A stretch of DNA of 64,000 nucleotides from Marinobacterium mangrovicola (GTDB taxonomy: Bacteria > Pseudomonadota > Gammaproteobacteria > Pseudomonadales > Balneatricaceae), in the NCBI RefSeq assembly GCF_004339595.1, contig NZ_SMFU01000014.1, positions 150,597-214,596 on the forward strand, read 5' to 3'. Position numbers and translations under genes: made by a program. Positions 35,480-44,714 of the stretch are shown one piece after another. The notes under the pieces are model-generated. The model was not told the origin of the DNA and did not search any database. It worked only from the letters and a program-made list of their open reading frames with translations. Position 1 is the stretch's first letter. The number at the start of each line of letters is the position of its first letter.

Positions 35480-36334
35480 TCACTCCAACGGGTAGCGTGT
35501 TTCCTTGAGGCTTTCCTTAATCCGCTTCAGGTGGGACTGAAAATCGGGTCCCCGTCTCAGGGTGACACCGGTGGCGAGAATATCGACCACCACCAGATGG
35601 ATAATCCGGGAGATCATCGGCATGTAGTTATCGGTGTCTTCGGGCTCTTCCACCCCCAGCACCACGCTGCAATGCTCCGCCAGGGGAGAACCCGGCGCGG
35701 TCACACCCAACACGGTAGCACCGCCCTCGCGGGCCAGACGGGCGATATCGACCAGGTCGCGCGTACGCCCGGTATTGGAGAAGATCACGATCACATCACC
35801 GGTGGTGGCCGCCGCAGCGACCATACGCTGCATCAACACATCGTCATAAGCCACGACGGGGATATTGAAACGGAAAAACTTGTGCTGAGCATCAAGCGCG
35901 ATAGAACCACCAGCTCCCAGGCCAAAGAAGTTGATCTGCTTGGCCTGAATCAGTTGATCAACGGCCAGATTCACATCGGCGGGATCGATCCGCTCCTTGG
36001 CGATCGACAGGCTGGCCATGGTCGCCTCGAAGATTTTTGGCGTATAGCGCTCCGCCGTATCACCCGGCTCCACGCTGCGGGTTACATAGGGCACGCCGCT
36101 GGCCAGGGACTGTGCCAGATGCAGTTTAAAATCAGGAAAGCCCGCCGTATCGAAGCGTTTGCAGAAACGGTTGACCGTAGGTTCACTGACATCAGCCGCC
36201 CGGGCCAATACAGCGATAGACGCACGGGTAGCCGCCTGAGGGTCCGCAAGAATGACGTCGGCCACCTTCCGCTCCGAACGGTTAAGGCTTTCCAGTGCGG
36301 CGTCAATTTCCTGAAGAAGGTTGTAAGGCGACAT
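35480..36334 (-). CDS. hexR: HexR, RpiR-family regulator of central sugar metabolism
   Basis: A 284-residue regulator. An N-terminal RpiR helix-turn-helix ([40 protein letters not shown]) is followed by a SIS sugar-phosphate-binding domain ([40 protein letters not shown]). This layout matches HexR of Pseudomonas, which responds to KDPG and controls zwf, edd and glucose genes. It is encoded divergently from the glucosylglycerate operon, with zwf at the far side. A link between carbon-flux control and solute synthesis is inferred. Confidence 0.88.
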   Translation of the reverse strand: MSPYNLLQEIDAALESLNRSERKVADVILADPQAATRASIAVLARAADVSEPTVNRFCKRFDTAGFPDFKLHLAQSLASGVPYVTRSVEPGDTAERYTPKIFEATMASLSIAKERIDPADVNLAVDQLIQAKQINFFGLGAGGSIALDAQHKFFRFNIPVVAYDDVLMQRMVAAAATTGDVIVIFSNTGRTRDLVDIARLAREGGATVLGVTAPGSPLAEHCSVVLGVEEPEDTDNYMPMISRIIHLVVVDILATGVTLRRGPDFQSHLKRIKESLKETRYPLE

Positions 36335-36701
36335 GTTGCTCCCTGATGGTGTAAGTCTCTGGCCAAGGGCGGGAATATACCAAACTTGGGGGTTAATTAC
36401 TCAGAAGCTCAACGAATACCTCTGCACCACCCGATAGCCCGGCTTGTCAGACCCGGGCTAACTCCGCATCGCGGCGATATGCACCATTTCCGTGCATCGA
36501 AATAATAATGGACACACCAAGCACTCGAAGGGGGCAGGCCGCGTTTGCGGTGCGCGGTGTGACTTCGTCGCCGAACTTGTTATAAACAGAGGGGCCGGCG
36601 TGTTTTTTGTGCTAACTGGCACAAAGATCGCTTTATTCTTTGGACAACAAACCGTCAGGAGACCAGCCGCCAGCCTGAACAGCGCTGCCGGTGAAAACCC
36701 C
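36335..36701. other. Divergent control region between hexR and the glucosylglycerate operon
   Basis: 367 bp of mostly non-coding sequence. A plus-strand frame (36492 onward) continues into the phosphatase gene but carries no recognisable domain, so I treat it as leader. The clearest element is the inverted repeat at 36606-36625. No HexR-type TGTAAT-like palindrome was obvious to me. Confidence 0.45.
36606..36625. promoter_or_regulatory. Perfect inverted repeat upstream of the glucosylglycerate genes
   Basis: TTTGTGC at 36606-36612 and GCACAAA at 36619-36625 are perfect inverted arms around a 6-bp centre (TAACTG). It lies 77 bp before the phosphatase ATG, in operator position. The binding protein is unknown. 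Confidence 0.5.
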
Positions 36702-37547
36702 ATGACCGATATAACACAGATACCTACGCCCCTTCCGCTGCTGATCCTCACCGATATGGACGGCACCCTGCTCGACCACGATACCTACAGCTTTGCCGAC
36801 GCACTGCCAGCGCTGGAGCGCTGCCGGGCGGCGGCTATTCCCGTGGTCCCCAATACCAGCAAGACCCGAACCGAGCTTATTGCCCTGCGTGATCGTCTGG
36901 AGAACACCGACCCGTTCATTATCGAAAACGGCTCGGCAATCTGTATCCCCGATCAGCAGATCCATCTGCATGGCGAGGAAACCAGTTACGACGAGGGTTT
37001 CGTGGAGCTCCCGCTCGGCGTCCCGATCGAAGAGGTACACAAGATCCTCGCGCCGCTGCGAACGCGCTTTAAGTTTGAAACCTTCAGCGACTGGACCCTG
37101 GATCAGCTGGTGGCCAATACCGGCCTGCCGCGGGAAGAAGCCGAGTCCGCATGCCTGCGCCGCTACAGCGAAGCATTGCTATGGAAAGACTCGGATAAGA
37201 AGAAAGAGGAGTTTATCGAGCTACTCAAACAGCAGGGATTACATGCCCTTCAGGGCGGACGTTTTCTCAGCGTGCTCGGCGCAGAGGCAGATAAGGGCGC
37301 TGCGCTGGAGCGACTCAAGCAACTCTACCGCCCGGTACTCGGCGACACACCTACGGTGATCGCACTGGGCGACAGTCACAATGATGAAGCGATGCTCAAT
37401 GCCGCTGATATCGCGGTTATTATCGCCAACCCCAAGGCCAGGCCTCCCCAGGTTGAAGGCCCCGAAGTGATCTACAGCAAAGCCACGGGACCGGCCGGCT
37501 GGAACGAAGTGATTCAAACCCTGTTGGACCGATTTGATGTCGAGTAA
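36702..37547 (+). CDS. Glucosyl-3-phosphoglycerate phosphatase-like HAD protein (MpgP/GpgP family)
   Basis: A long upstream frame is open from 36492; I choose the ATG at 36702, which starts 21 codons before the catalytic motif and gives 281 residues. HAD motif I is LILTDMDGTLLDHDTYSF, with a type-IIB cap and motif IV near ALGDSHNDEAMLNAADIAVI. The sequence fits the mannosyl-/glucosyl-3-phosphoglycerate phosphatase group. With the synthase directly downstream it should dephosphorylate glucosyl-3-phosphoglycerate to the compatible solute glucosylglycerate. The sugar (glucose versus mannose) is inferred from the neighbour. Confidence 0.8.
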   Translation: MTDITQIPTPLPLLILTDMDGTLLDHDTYSFADALPALERCRAAAIPVVPNTSKTRTELIALRDRLENTDPFIIENGSAICIPDQQIHLHGEETSYDEGFVELPLGVPIEEVHKILAPLRTRFKFETFSDWTLDQLVANTGLPREEAESACLRRYSEALLWKDSDKKKEEFIELLKQQGLHALQGGRFLSVLGAEADKGAALERLKQLYRPVLGDTPTVIALGDSHNDEAMLNAADIAVIIANPKARPPQVEGPEVIYSKATGPAGWNEVIQTLLDRFDVE

Positions 37548-37589
37548 GGACATCCGCCAAATAAGTTAAGCCGCGTACAGGAGAAAAGT

Positions 37590-38813
37590 ATGGGCGACTT
37601 TTATCAGAATGGTGTAATCACCACCCTGCATAACCTCTGTGACCGACCGGTGGAGGAGCTGGAAAAAGAGTTGACCCATTACGGGCGTCGAAGGCCCATG
37701 TCCCTGGTACTTCCCTCGCTCTATTCCGAGCTGGAAGGACCTGCGCTGCCGCGCATTCTGGACGATTTGTGCGAAGTCCCCTACCTCAACGAGATCGTCA
37801 TCGGCCTGGACCGGGCCAATGAAGAGCAGTACCGCAACGCCCTGGCATTCTTTGACCGTCTGCCTCAGCACCACCGCGTACTCTGGAACGATGGTCCCCG
37901 TCTGCGTGCCATCGACCAGCAGCTAAATGAACTGGACCTGGCGCCACGCGAACCCGGCAAGGGGCGCAATGTCTGGTACTGTCTCGGCTACGCCCTGGCC
38001 ACAGGGCGCGGCGAGTCGGTAGCACTGCATGACTGCGACATTCTCACCTATGACCGCGGCCTGCTGGCAAGGCTTATCTACCCGGTGGCCAACCCCAACT
38101 TCAACTACGAGTTCTGCAAGGGTTACTACGCCCGTGTTGCCGACGGGCGCATCAACGGCCGCGTCAGCCGGCTGCTGGTAACACCGCTGATCCGTGCTCT
38201 GAAGAAGGTGGTCGGGCCCATGGAATATCTCGATTTCATGGACTCCTTCCGCTATCCGCTGGCGGGCGAATTCTCCTTCCGTCGCGACGTCATGAACGAT
38301 ATCCGTATCCCCAGTGATTGGGGACTGGAAGTGGGCATGCTGTCGGAGATGAATCGTAACTACTCCCACAACCGCATCTGCCAGGTGGATATCGCGCGCA
38401 CCTACGATCACAAGCACCAGCCCATGTCGGCGGAAAACGCCGAAGCTGGACTGTCGAAGATGTCGATCGACATCAGCAAATCGATGTTCCGCAAGCTCGC
38501 CACCCAGGGCGTGGTCTTTAACACCGAGACCTTCCGAACGCTGAAGGCGACCTACTTCCGTATCGCCCTGGACTTTGTCGAGACCTACCGCAACGACGCG
38601 CTGATCAACGGTCTGGATTTCGACATCCACAATGAAGAGCTGGCGGTCGAGATGTTTGCCCGTAACGTGATGCGTGCCGGTGAAGACTTCCTCAGCAAAC
38701 CGATGGAGACCCCGTTCATCCCCTCCTGGAGCCGTGTCATCAGCGCCATGCCCGATGTGTTCGAACGGCTGGTCGATGCCGTCGAAGCCGACACCAAGGA
38801 GTTTTCCGCATGA
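37590..38813 (+). CDS. gpgS: Glucosyl-3-phosphoglycerate synthase, GT81-like
   Basis: A 407-residue glycosyltransferase of the GT-A type. The nucleotide-sugar site shows LPSLYSELEGPALPRILDDL and LNEIVIGLDRANEEQ. The metal-binding DxD-like segment is SVALHDCDILTYDRGLLARL. Further typical parts are SFRYPLAGEFSFRRDVMNDI and DWGLEVGMLSEM. It transfers glucose from an NDP-glucose to 3-phosphoglycerate. It starts 42 nt after the phosphatase gene behind AGGAG and its end overlaps the phosphorylase gene by 4 nt, so the three genes form one operon. Confidence 0.85.
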   Translation: MGDFYQNGVITTLHNLCDRPVEELEKELTHYGRRRPMSLVLPSLYSELEGPALPRILDDLCEVPYLNEIVIGLDRANEEQYRNALAFFDRLPQHHRVLWNDGPRLRAIDQQLNELDLAPREPGKGRNVWYCLGYALATGRGESVALHDCDILTYDRGLLARLIYPVANPNFNYEFCKGYYARVADGRINGRVSRLLVTPLIRALKKVVGPMEYLDFMDSFRYPLAGEFSFRRDVMNDIRIPSDWGLEVGMLSEMNRNYSHNRICQVDIARTYDHKHQPMSAENAEAGLSKMSIDISKSMFRKLATQGVVFNTETFRTLKATYFRIALDFVETYRNDALINGLDFDIHNEELAVEMFARNVMRAGEDFLSKPMETPFIPSWSRVISAMPDVFERLVDAVEADTKEFSA

Positions 38814-40546
38814 GCCAATCCGACCTCGACGTCCTGCGCCAGCGCGTACTTACCCACCTGGATTTCATCTATCCGGGCAGTAACAACGAGTTGCTCGGCG
38901 AGCAGTTGCTCACCGCCATGCAACTGACCAGCCGCTGCCAGCCTCCGGCGCCTCACGAAAACCTCTGGAGCGAGAAGGATGTGCTGTTGATCACCTATGG
39001 TGACAGCCTGGTGCGCGAGGGAAAAAAACCGTTGGAGACGCTGAAGCGCTTCCTGCACGAGCACCTCTATGGCTCCGTCTCTGCGGTCCATATTCTGCCG
39101 TTTTTCCCCTGGAGTTCCGATGACGGCTTCGCCGTCATTAACTACGCCGAGGTCAACGATTCACTGGGTGAATGGAGTGACGTGGAAGCGATCGCCGGCG
39201 AGTTCGACCTGATGTCGGACCTGGTGATCAACCACTGCTCCAGCCGCAGTCTCTGGTTCGAGAACTTCAAGGCGGGTAAGGACCCGGGCCAGGACTACTT
39301 CCGGCTGTCATCACCGGATCTGGATCTCTCCCAGGTGGTACGCCCGCGCACCTCGCCGCTGCTGAAAGAGGTCGAAACCATCAACGGCACCCGTTACGTC
39401 TGGTGTACCTTCAGCCATGATCAGGTGGACCTGGATTTCGCCAACCCCAATGTACTGCTGGAATTTGCCGGCATCGTGCGTAAATACCTGGACCACGGCG
39501 TACGCATCTTCCGTCTCGATGCCGTGGCGTTCCTCTGGAAGGAGCTGGGGACTCCCTGCATCAACCTGCCACAGACCCATGAGATGATCCGCCTGCTGCG
39601 GCTGCTGATCGAACACGCCGCACCCGGTGCCATCATCATTACCGAAACCAACATCCCCAATCTGGAGAACCTCTCCTACTTCGGTAACGCCAACGAAGCA
39701 CACAGCATCTATAACTTCTCGCTGCCGCCGCTGCTGGTGAACACCCTGGTCACCGGCAACAGCTACGCCCTGCGCAGCTGGTTGATGACCATGCCACCCA
39801 CCCAGCAGGGTACCTGTTACCTGAACTTTATCGCCTCCCATGACGGTATCGGGCTGCGGCCCGTGGAGGGCCTGCTGAGCGAATACGACGTAAACCAGCT
39901 GGTACGGACGCTGGAAGGCTTCGGTGCCAAGGTGTCCTGGCGCAGCCTGGCCACCGGGCAGATGCGCCCCTACGAGATCAACGTAGCCCTGTTTGATGCC
40001 ATGCGCGGCACCCAGGCCGGCGAGGATGGATTCCAGATCGAGCGCTTCCTCTGCGCACACAGCATCATGCTGGCGATGGAGGGACTGCCAGCGTTCTACA
40101 TACACAGCTTCCTGGCCACGGAAAACGACTACCGCCGCGTTGAGTTGTCGCAGCATAACCGGGCGATAAACCGCCATCAGTGGGATGCGGATCAGCTGGA
40201 GGAGAAACTGGCGGATGAGGATAGTCACCACGCCCGCGTCTTCAACCGCCTGAAAGAGTTGATCGCCCTGCGCCGCAAGCAGCGCGCCTTCCACCCCAAC
40301 GCCTCGCAGTATTCGCTGCAGCTGGGCGATGAGATCGTGGCGCTCTGGCGTCAGAGCATCGATCGCAGCCAGCACATTTTTGCGATCAACAACATCACCA
40401 ACCGGCCTCAGCAGGTCTCCCTGGCTTCGGTGAATCTGCCAAATGCCAGCCACTGGACCGACCTGATCGGCGGCGAGGTCTACTCCGACCGCTGCGCCAC
40501 CATCTGCCTCGCGCCTTATCAGAGCATCTGGCTGAGCAATATCTGA
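38810..40546 (+). CDS. GH13_18 phosphorylase, probably glucosylglycerate phosphorylase
   Basis: A 578-residue GH13 alpha-amylase-fold protein of the sucrose-phosphorylase type (subfamily 18). Landmarks are VHILPFFPWSSDDGFAVINY, the LMSDLVINHCSSRSLWF segment, the nucleophile region GVRIFRLDAVAFLWKELG, the acid/base region IIITETNIPNLENLSYFGN, and FIASHDGIGLRP. Members of this subfamily include glucosylglycerate phosphorylases. Coupling to gpgS and the phosphatase makes that activity more likely than sucrose phosphorolysis. It would release glucose-1-phosphate and glycerate when the solute is no longer needed. Confidence 0.8.
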   Translation: MSQSDLDVLRQRVLTHLDFIYPGSNNELLGEQLLTAMQLTSRCQPPAPHENLWSEKDVLLITYGDSLVREGKKPLETLKRFLHEHLYGSVSAVHILPFFPWSSDDGFAVINYAEVNDSLGEWSDVEAIAGEFDLMSDLVINHCSSRSLWFENFKAGKDPGQDYFRLSSPDLDLSQVVRPRTSPLLKEVETINGTRYVWCTFSHDQVDLDFANPNVLLEFAGIVRKYLDHGVRIFRLDAVAFLWKELGTPCINLPQTHEMIRLLRLLIEHAAPGAIIITETNIPNLENLSYFGNANEAHSIYNFSLPPLLVNTLVTGNSYALRSWLMTMPPTQQGTCYLNFIASHDGIGLRPVEGLLSEYDVNQLVRTLEGFGAKVSWRSLATGQMRPYEINVALFDAMRGTQAGEDGFQIERFLCAHSIMLAMEGLPAFYIHSFLATENDYRRVELSQHNRAINRHQWDADQLEEKLADEDSHHARVFNRLKELIALRRKQRAFHPNASQYSLQLGDEIVALWRQSIDRSQHIFAINNITNRPQQVSLASVNLPNASHWTDLIGGEVYSDRCATICLAPYQSIWLSNI

Positions 40547-40551
40547 CTGAC

Positions 40552-40594
40552 CTCTCGCTCTGGGTTGTTTAACCAGAGCGAGAGCCTCTTTTTT
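40552..40594 (+). terminator. Rho-independent terminator of the glucosylglycerate operon
   Basis: A 12-bp perfect stem CTCTCGCTCTGG / CCAGAGCGAGAG (40552-40563 and 40573-40584) followed by a CCTCTTTTTT tract to 40594. Confidence 0.92.
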
Positions 40595-40602
40595 AGCTAC
40601 TT

Positions 40603-42078
40603 TTACCCCTCATGCCAGGAGCGCCCATCGCGCTCTATCAGGGCAATGGAACCGATCGGCCCCCAGCTGCCGGCGGTATAGGGGCGCACCTCGTCGCCGC
40701 TGTCGTACCAAGCCTTGATCAGACCATCGACCCACTGCCAGGAGGCCTCCACCTCATCCCGGCGCACAAAGAGCGACTGGTTGCCGCGCAGGGCTTCAAG
40801 AATCAGGCGTTCGTAAGCATCGGGAGTACGCCGATCCTCTTCACCTTCGGAAAAGTTGAGATGCAGCCCGCGACTCTGCAGTGCCATGCGCTTGTCGAGA
40901 CTCTGCTCCTTGGTGACCACCTGCAAACGTATGCCCTCATCCGGTTGCAGACGAATGATCAGCTTATTGGTGACCACGCTTTTCTGTTTGGGATCGAAGA
41001 TGTAGTGCGGCTGATTGCGGTAAACCACGACGATCTCCGACATCTTGGTCGGCATCCGTTTACCGGTACGCAGGTAGAAGGGGGTGCCCGCCCAGCGCCA
41101 GTTATCGATATTGAGCCGCAGGGCCACAAAGGTCTCGGTGTTACTTTTACCCTTGCTGCCCTCCTCTTCGGTATAGCCTGGGCACCCCTGCCCCTGGATC
41201 GCCCCGGCGGTGTACTGGCCACGCACCGCACGTTTGAACACATCCTCGGCAGCAATTGGCCGCAACGCCCTCAGCACCTTGAGTTTCTCGTCACGGATAC
41301 CATCGGCAGTAAGCTGGCTGGGCGGGTCCATCGCCACCATGCAGAGCAACTGCAGCAGGTGGTTCTGCACCATATCGCGCATCTGCCCGACCTTGTCGTA
41401 GTAGCTCCAGCGCCCCTCGATACCGACGGTTTCCGCCACAGTGATCTGCACGTGATCGATATGGTTCTGGTTCCACTGAGAGCCGAACAGGTTGTTGGCG
41501 AAACGCAGCGCGATCAGGTTCTGTACCGTCTCTTTGCCAAGGTAATGATCGATACGGTAGATGCGACTTTCATCGAAATATCTGCACACGGTATCGTTGA
41601 TGACGATGGAGGTTTCCAGGTCGTGACCGATCGGCTTTTCCAGGATGATCCGGCTGGTGTCACTGATCGCCCCTGCAGCACCCAGGCGATGACAGATCTC
41701 GCCGAAAAATGCCGGCGGCGTGGCGAGGTAGTTCACCATCACCCGCTGTTCGTGATCGAGCATCTCTGCCAGAGCCTGATAGCCCGCATCCTCGGTAAAC
41801 TCCAGCTCGACAAAGTCTACCCGCCGCAGAAAATCGGCACAGGCACTCCCCTTGAGATCAGCCGGTTTAACGTAGCGGTTGAGTGTGGCGCTGACCTCAT
41901 TGCGAAACGCATCGACACTTTTGCAATCCCTGGCGACACCGATAATCCGGGTCTCGGGATTGAGCAGATCATTGCGGTGCAGCTGGAACAGCGAGGGCAG
42001 CAATTTGCGCATCGACAGATCGCCACGAGCGCCAAAGAGAACGAAATCGGTGGGGTAGGACTTGTCCAGATCGATCAT
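40603..42078 (-). CDS. zwf: Glucose-6-phosphate 1-dehydrogenase
   Basis: A 491-residue protein. The N-terminal NADP site is FVLFGARGDLSMRKLLPSLF. The G6PD signature RIDHYLGKETVQNLIALRFA holds the catalytic-site Lys and His. The C-terminal part has WAGTPFYLRTGKRMPTK. It oxidises glucose-6-phosphate in the Entner-Doudoroff/pentose route and is a classical HexR target. It converges on the glucosylglycerate operon and is divergent from the mutarotase gene, 159 bp away. Confidence 0.94.
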   Translation of the reverse strand: MIDLDKSYPTDFVLFGARGDLSMRKLLPSLFQLHRNDLLNPETRIIGVARDCKSVDAFRNEVSATLNRYVKPADLKGSACADFLRRVDFVELEFTEDAGYQALAEMLDHEQRVMVNYLATPPAFFGEICHRLGAAGAISDTSRIILEKPIGHDLETSIVINDTVCRYFDESRIYRIDHYLGKETVQNLIALRFANNLFGSQWNQNHIDHVQITVAETVGIEGRWSYYDKVGQMRDMVQNHLLQLLCMVAMDPPSQLTADGIRDEKLKVLRALRPIAAEDVFKRAVRGQYTAGAIQGQGCPGYTEEEGSKGKSNTETFVALRLNIDNWRWAGTPFYLRTGKRMPTKMSEIVVVYRNQPHYIFDPKQKSVVTNKLIIRLQPDEGIRLQVVTKEQSLDKRMALQSRGLHLNFSEGEEDRRTPDAYERLILEALRGNQSLFVRRDEVEASWQWVDGLIKAWYDSGDEVRPYTAGSWGPIGSIALIERDGRSWHEG

Positions 42079-42237
42079 ACCGGGAGTGCTCCTATCTACT
42101 GTTCGTTACTTAGACAGTATCACAGCGGTACCAGATGGAAAGTCCTGCACAGCAGCTGGCTGCGCCTTTGTTATACTTCGCGCAAACAGGAAAGACAGGC
42201 CGCTATTCAGCCGGCCACAGACAGCCAGGGAGTCAAC

Positions 42238-43131
42238 ATGTTCGAACCCTTTACCCTAACGGACCGCGTCCGCTTCTATCCTGGTGAAGGCCAGTTACCG
42301 GAGTGTGAACTGAAAGGCCCCGGGGGCCGCGTCAGAGTCAGCCTCCAGGGCGCCCAGGTGTTGAGCTACCTGGCCGCTGGCGAGCAACAGCAGGACGTGT
42401 TCTGGATCAGTTCCACCAGCCGCTACCAGGCAGGCAAGGCGATTCGTGGCGGTATCCCGGTTTGCTGGCCCTGGTTCGGCGACCACCCGGACAATGCTGA
42501 ACTGCCGGCCCATGGTTTTGCCCGCACAACACTCTGGGAGGTGCGCTCCAGCTACGCCGACAACGAGGTCACCCGCCTACAACTGGGCCTGACCGATTCG
42601 CCCAGCAGTGAGCAGCTCTGGCCCGGGCAGTTCGAACTGATTCTGGAGATCGAACTGGGCGAGCAGCTGGTGCTGTCGCTTACGACCACCAACACAGGCT
42701 CACAGACATTTAATATCACCGAGGCGCTGCACACCTATTACGCGGTGGGTGCTGCAGACAACCTGCGTATCGAGGGGCTCCAGGCCCACCGCTATCGGGA
42801 TAAGCTGGAAGACTTTGCGGTGAAGACCCAGGAACAGGAGCTTGAGCCCCAGCCCCCGCTGGACCGGGTTTACGATAGCGACCAGCCGGTAACACTGATC
42901 GACCCTCTGCTTAAACGCCGCATCCGTATCGACAAGGAGTCCAGTGCATCCACCATCGTCTGGAATCCGGGCGCCGAGATCGCCGCCGGTATGGCCGATG
43001 TGGGCAGCGGCGAAGAGAACAGCTTTATCTGTATCGAAGCAGGCAACGCCCGAGAAAGGATCATCCGCCTGGCACCGGAAGAAAGCCACTGCCTGAAAAT
43101 GGCGATTCAGGTCGAGGCCATGGGCGAGTGA
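42238..43131 (+). CDS. D-hexose-6-phosphate mutarotase (YeaD-like)
   Basis: The ATG at 42238 follows CAGGGAG and gives 297 residues of aldose-1-epimerase fold. Landmarks are GQLPECELKGPGGRVRVSLQ, IRGGIPVCWPWFGDHPDNAE, PAHGFARTTLWEV with the catalytic His, and the C-terminal FICIEAGNARERI. It interconverts anomers of glucose-6-phosphate, matching the divergently encoded zwf. A very long upstream frame (from 40612) overlies zwf antisense and is not real. Confidence 0.88.
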   Translation: MFEPFTLTDRVRFYPGEGQLPECELKGPGGRVRVSLQGAQVLSYLAAGEQQQDVFWISSTSRYQAGKAIRGGIPVCWPWFGDHPDNAELPAHGFARTTLWEVRSSYADNEVTRLQLGLTDSPSSEQLWPGQFELILEIELGEQLVLSLTTTNTGSQTFNITEALHTYYAVGAADNLRIEGLQAHRYRDKLEDFAVKTQEQELEPQPPLDRVYDSDQPVTLIDPLLKRRIRIDKESSASTIVWNPGAEIAAGMADVGSGEENSFICIEAGNARERIIRLAPEESHCLKMAIQVEAMGE

Positions 43132-43630
43132 AACCTGCCTGGCTTCGGGCCACTTTGACTCTCCGGGTTTAACTGTTCAGAATACCCGGCGAGTCAGGGA
43201 GTTGATGCAGCGGTATTTTTAGTCCGACTGCTGACTCTGAGGCGCGCCGCTGAGCTCTTGTCACTTGCACTTGAAAACAGACAAGAGCGGGTCGGTTTCA
43301 CCCAAGCAGGTGACCTGTCGACCGCCCCACTCAGCCGCCTCGGATGGCGATCAAACCGGAGCCTAAGCTCCGATCAATCCGTCGATTTCAGCGATTGAAT
43401 CGACGACGCTAACGCAGAAAACCGTAGGCAAACTCCCCCACCGGGCATCTCTTTCGCTGCCCTTGTTTATTTGCGCCGCATACGGCCAGCCTCAGCTGTC
43501 GATACCGCCTGCGCAACTGTCAGCGATGCACCTGGACCCGAAGACTCATGACTTAACCTGAAAACCGGCGCGGCGACCGGCCAGCATCAGTGCGCCACAC
43601 GCCTGCGCCCGACAAAAAAGGAGGATACAG
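43132..43630. other. 499-bp region upstream of ectD with stacked hairpins
   Basis: No convincing ORF. Three inverted repeats are visible. GACTC-x-CCGGGT pairs with ACCCGG-x-GAGTC (43157-43195), likely the end of the mutarotase transcript. CGGAGC-CTAA-GCTCCG is at 43357-43372, flanked by an outer CGGAT/ATCCG. CGTCGATT-N10-AATCGACG is at 43380-43405. The last two lie in the ectD leader and could form a structured 5' UTR. Confidence 0.5.
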
Positions 43631-44551
43631 ATGAGCAAGGCTGCAGATCTCTACCCGTCCCGACAGCAGGAAGAGCCGCAGATCATCAAACGTCAGGATC
43701 CGACGCTGTACAACCGGAATTTCAGCAACGCCCCGCTGAGCGAAGCCCAGCTAAAACAATACGAGCGGGATGGCTACATCCTGCTGCCCGAGGTGTTCAG
43801 TAAGGCCGAGGTTAAGCGCTTTCTCGCAGAAATGGGCCAGATGGAGAAAGACCCTGAGCTGCTGGCCAGCGATGCGGCCATCACCGAGCCCAGCGGTAAC
43901 GCCCTGCGTTCGGTGTTCCAGATTCACCACAACAACGACCTCTATGCCCGCGTGGCAGCTGATCCGCGTGTCGCCGATATCGCCCGTTTTATTCTCGATG
44001 GTCAGGTGTATATCCATCAGTCGCGGCTTAACTTCAAACCGGGCTTCAGCGGCAAGGAGTTTTACTGGCACTCGGATTTCGAAACCTGGCACACCGAGGA
44101 TGGCATGCCACGGATGCGTGCCCTGAGCGCATCGATTCTGCTCACCGACAACACCGAGTTCAATGGCTCGCTGATGGTGATGCCCGGCTCCCATCGCGAA
44201 TATATCGCCTGTGTCGGGGAAACACCGGAAGACTACTATCGCGAGTCACTGAAAGCACAGACCGTGGGCACTCCCGATGCGGGATCACTGCAACAGTTCC
44301 AGCAGCGCTTTGGCCTTAGCTCCACGGCCGCAAAAGCGGGCTCGGTACTGCTGTTCGACTGCAACCTGATGCATGGTTCCAACAGCAACATCACCGCTAG
44401 CCCACGCTCCAACCTGTTCTTCGTCTACAACGCGATCAGCAACCAGGTTGTTGAGCCTTTCAGCGGCGGCAAGCCACGACCGGAATTTCTGGCATCCCGC
44501 GAGACGATCACTCCCTTGCAATCTCCAGCGCCGCAACGCAAGGCGGGCTGA
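43631..44551 (+). CDS. ectD: EctD, ectoine hydroxylase
   Basis: A 306-residue Fe(II)/2-oxoglutarate dioxygenase. The iron-binding FYWHSDFETWHTEDGMPRMR contains His and Asp ligands, and the distal His is in DCNLMHGSNSN. The 2-oxoglutarate-binding Arg lies in the ASPRSNLFFVYN segment. These, with the QIHHNNDLYARVAADPRVAD stretch, identify EctD. It converts ectoine to 5-hydroxyectoine, an osmo- and thermoprotectant. ectABC are not adjacent, so ectD is an orphan here. AGGAGG precedes the ATG, and a strong terminator follows. Confidence 0.92.
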   Translation: MSKAADLYPSRQQEEPQIIKRQDPTLYNRNFSNAPLSEAQLKQYERDGYILLPEVFSKAEVKRFLAEMGQMEKDPELLASDAAITEPSGNALRSVFQIHHNNDLYARVAADPRVADIARFILDGQVYIHQSRLNFKPGFSGKEFYWHSDFETWHTEDGMPRMRALSASILLTDNTEFNGSLMVMPGSHREYIACVGETPEDYYRESLKAQTVGTPDAGSLQQFQQRFGLSSTAAKAGSVLLFDCNLMHGSNSNITASPRSNLFFVYNAISNQVVEPFSGGKPRPEFLASRETITPLQSPAPQRKAG

Positions 44552-44593
44552 CCGGCCAGACCAGAACGTAGAACCAGTAAACTGCGGACATGA

Positions 44594-44619
44594 AAAAGGG
44601 GACCCGAAGGTCCCCTTTT
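44594..44619 (+). terminator. Rho-independent terminator of ectD
   Basis: AAAAGGGGACC-CGAA-GGTCCCCTTTT: 11-bp perfect stem with a CGAA tetraloop ending in T4. It is nearly symmetrical and may also serve mmsA from the other side. Confidence 0.85.
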
Positions 44620-44714
44620 CAGAAGTTACGAAGGACAACCGAAACGGTCGAAATTCGCCCCAACAGTATACCCGTCAGGGCTTTACGCCGCTATTGCCCT
44701 TCTATTCCTGCTAA

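Noticed and set aside
36492..36701. Upstream extension of the phosphatase frame by 70 codons
   Set aside because: No domain or signal in it, and the HAD motif needs only the ATG at 36702. The stretch overlaps an operator-like inverted repeat.
40612..42237. N-terminal 542 codons of an 839-codon plus-strand frame reaching into the mutarotase
   Set aside because: This part is antisense to zwf, which has strong motifs. The real mutarotase starts at the ATG 42238 behind CAGGGAG.
43261..43405. Hairpins in the ectD leader as a CRISPR-like or known riboswitch
   Set aside because: The stems have different sequences, there is no regular spacing, and I see no consensus of a known riboswitch.
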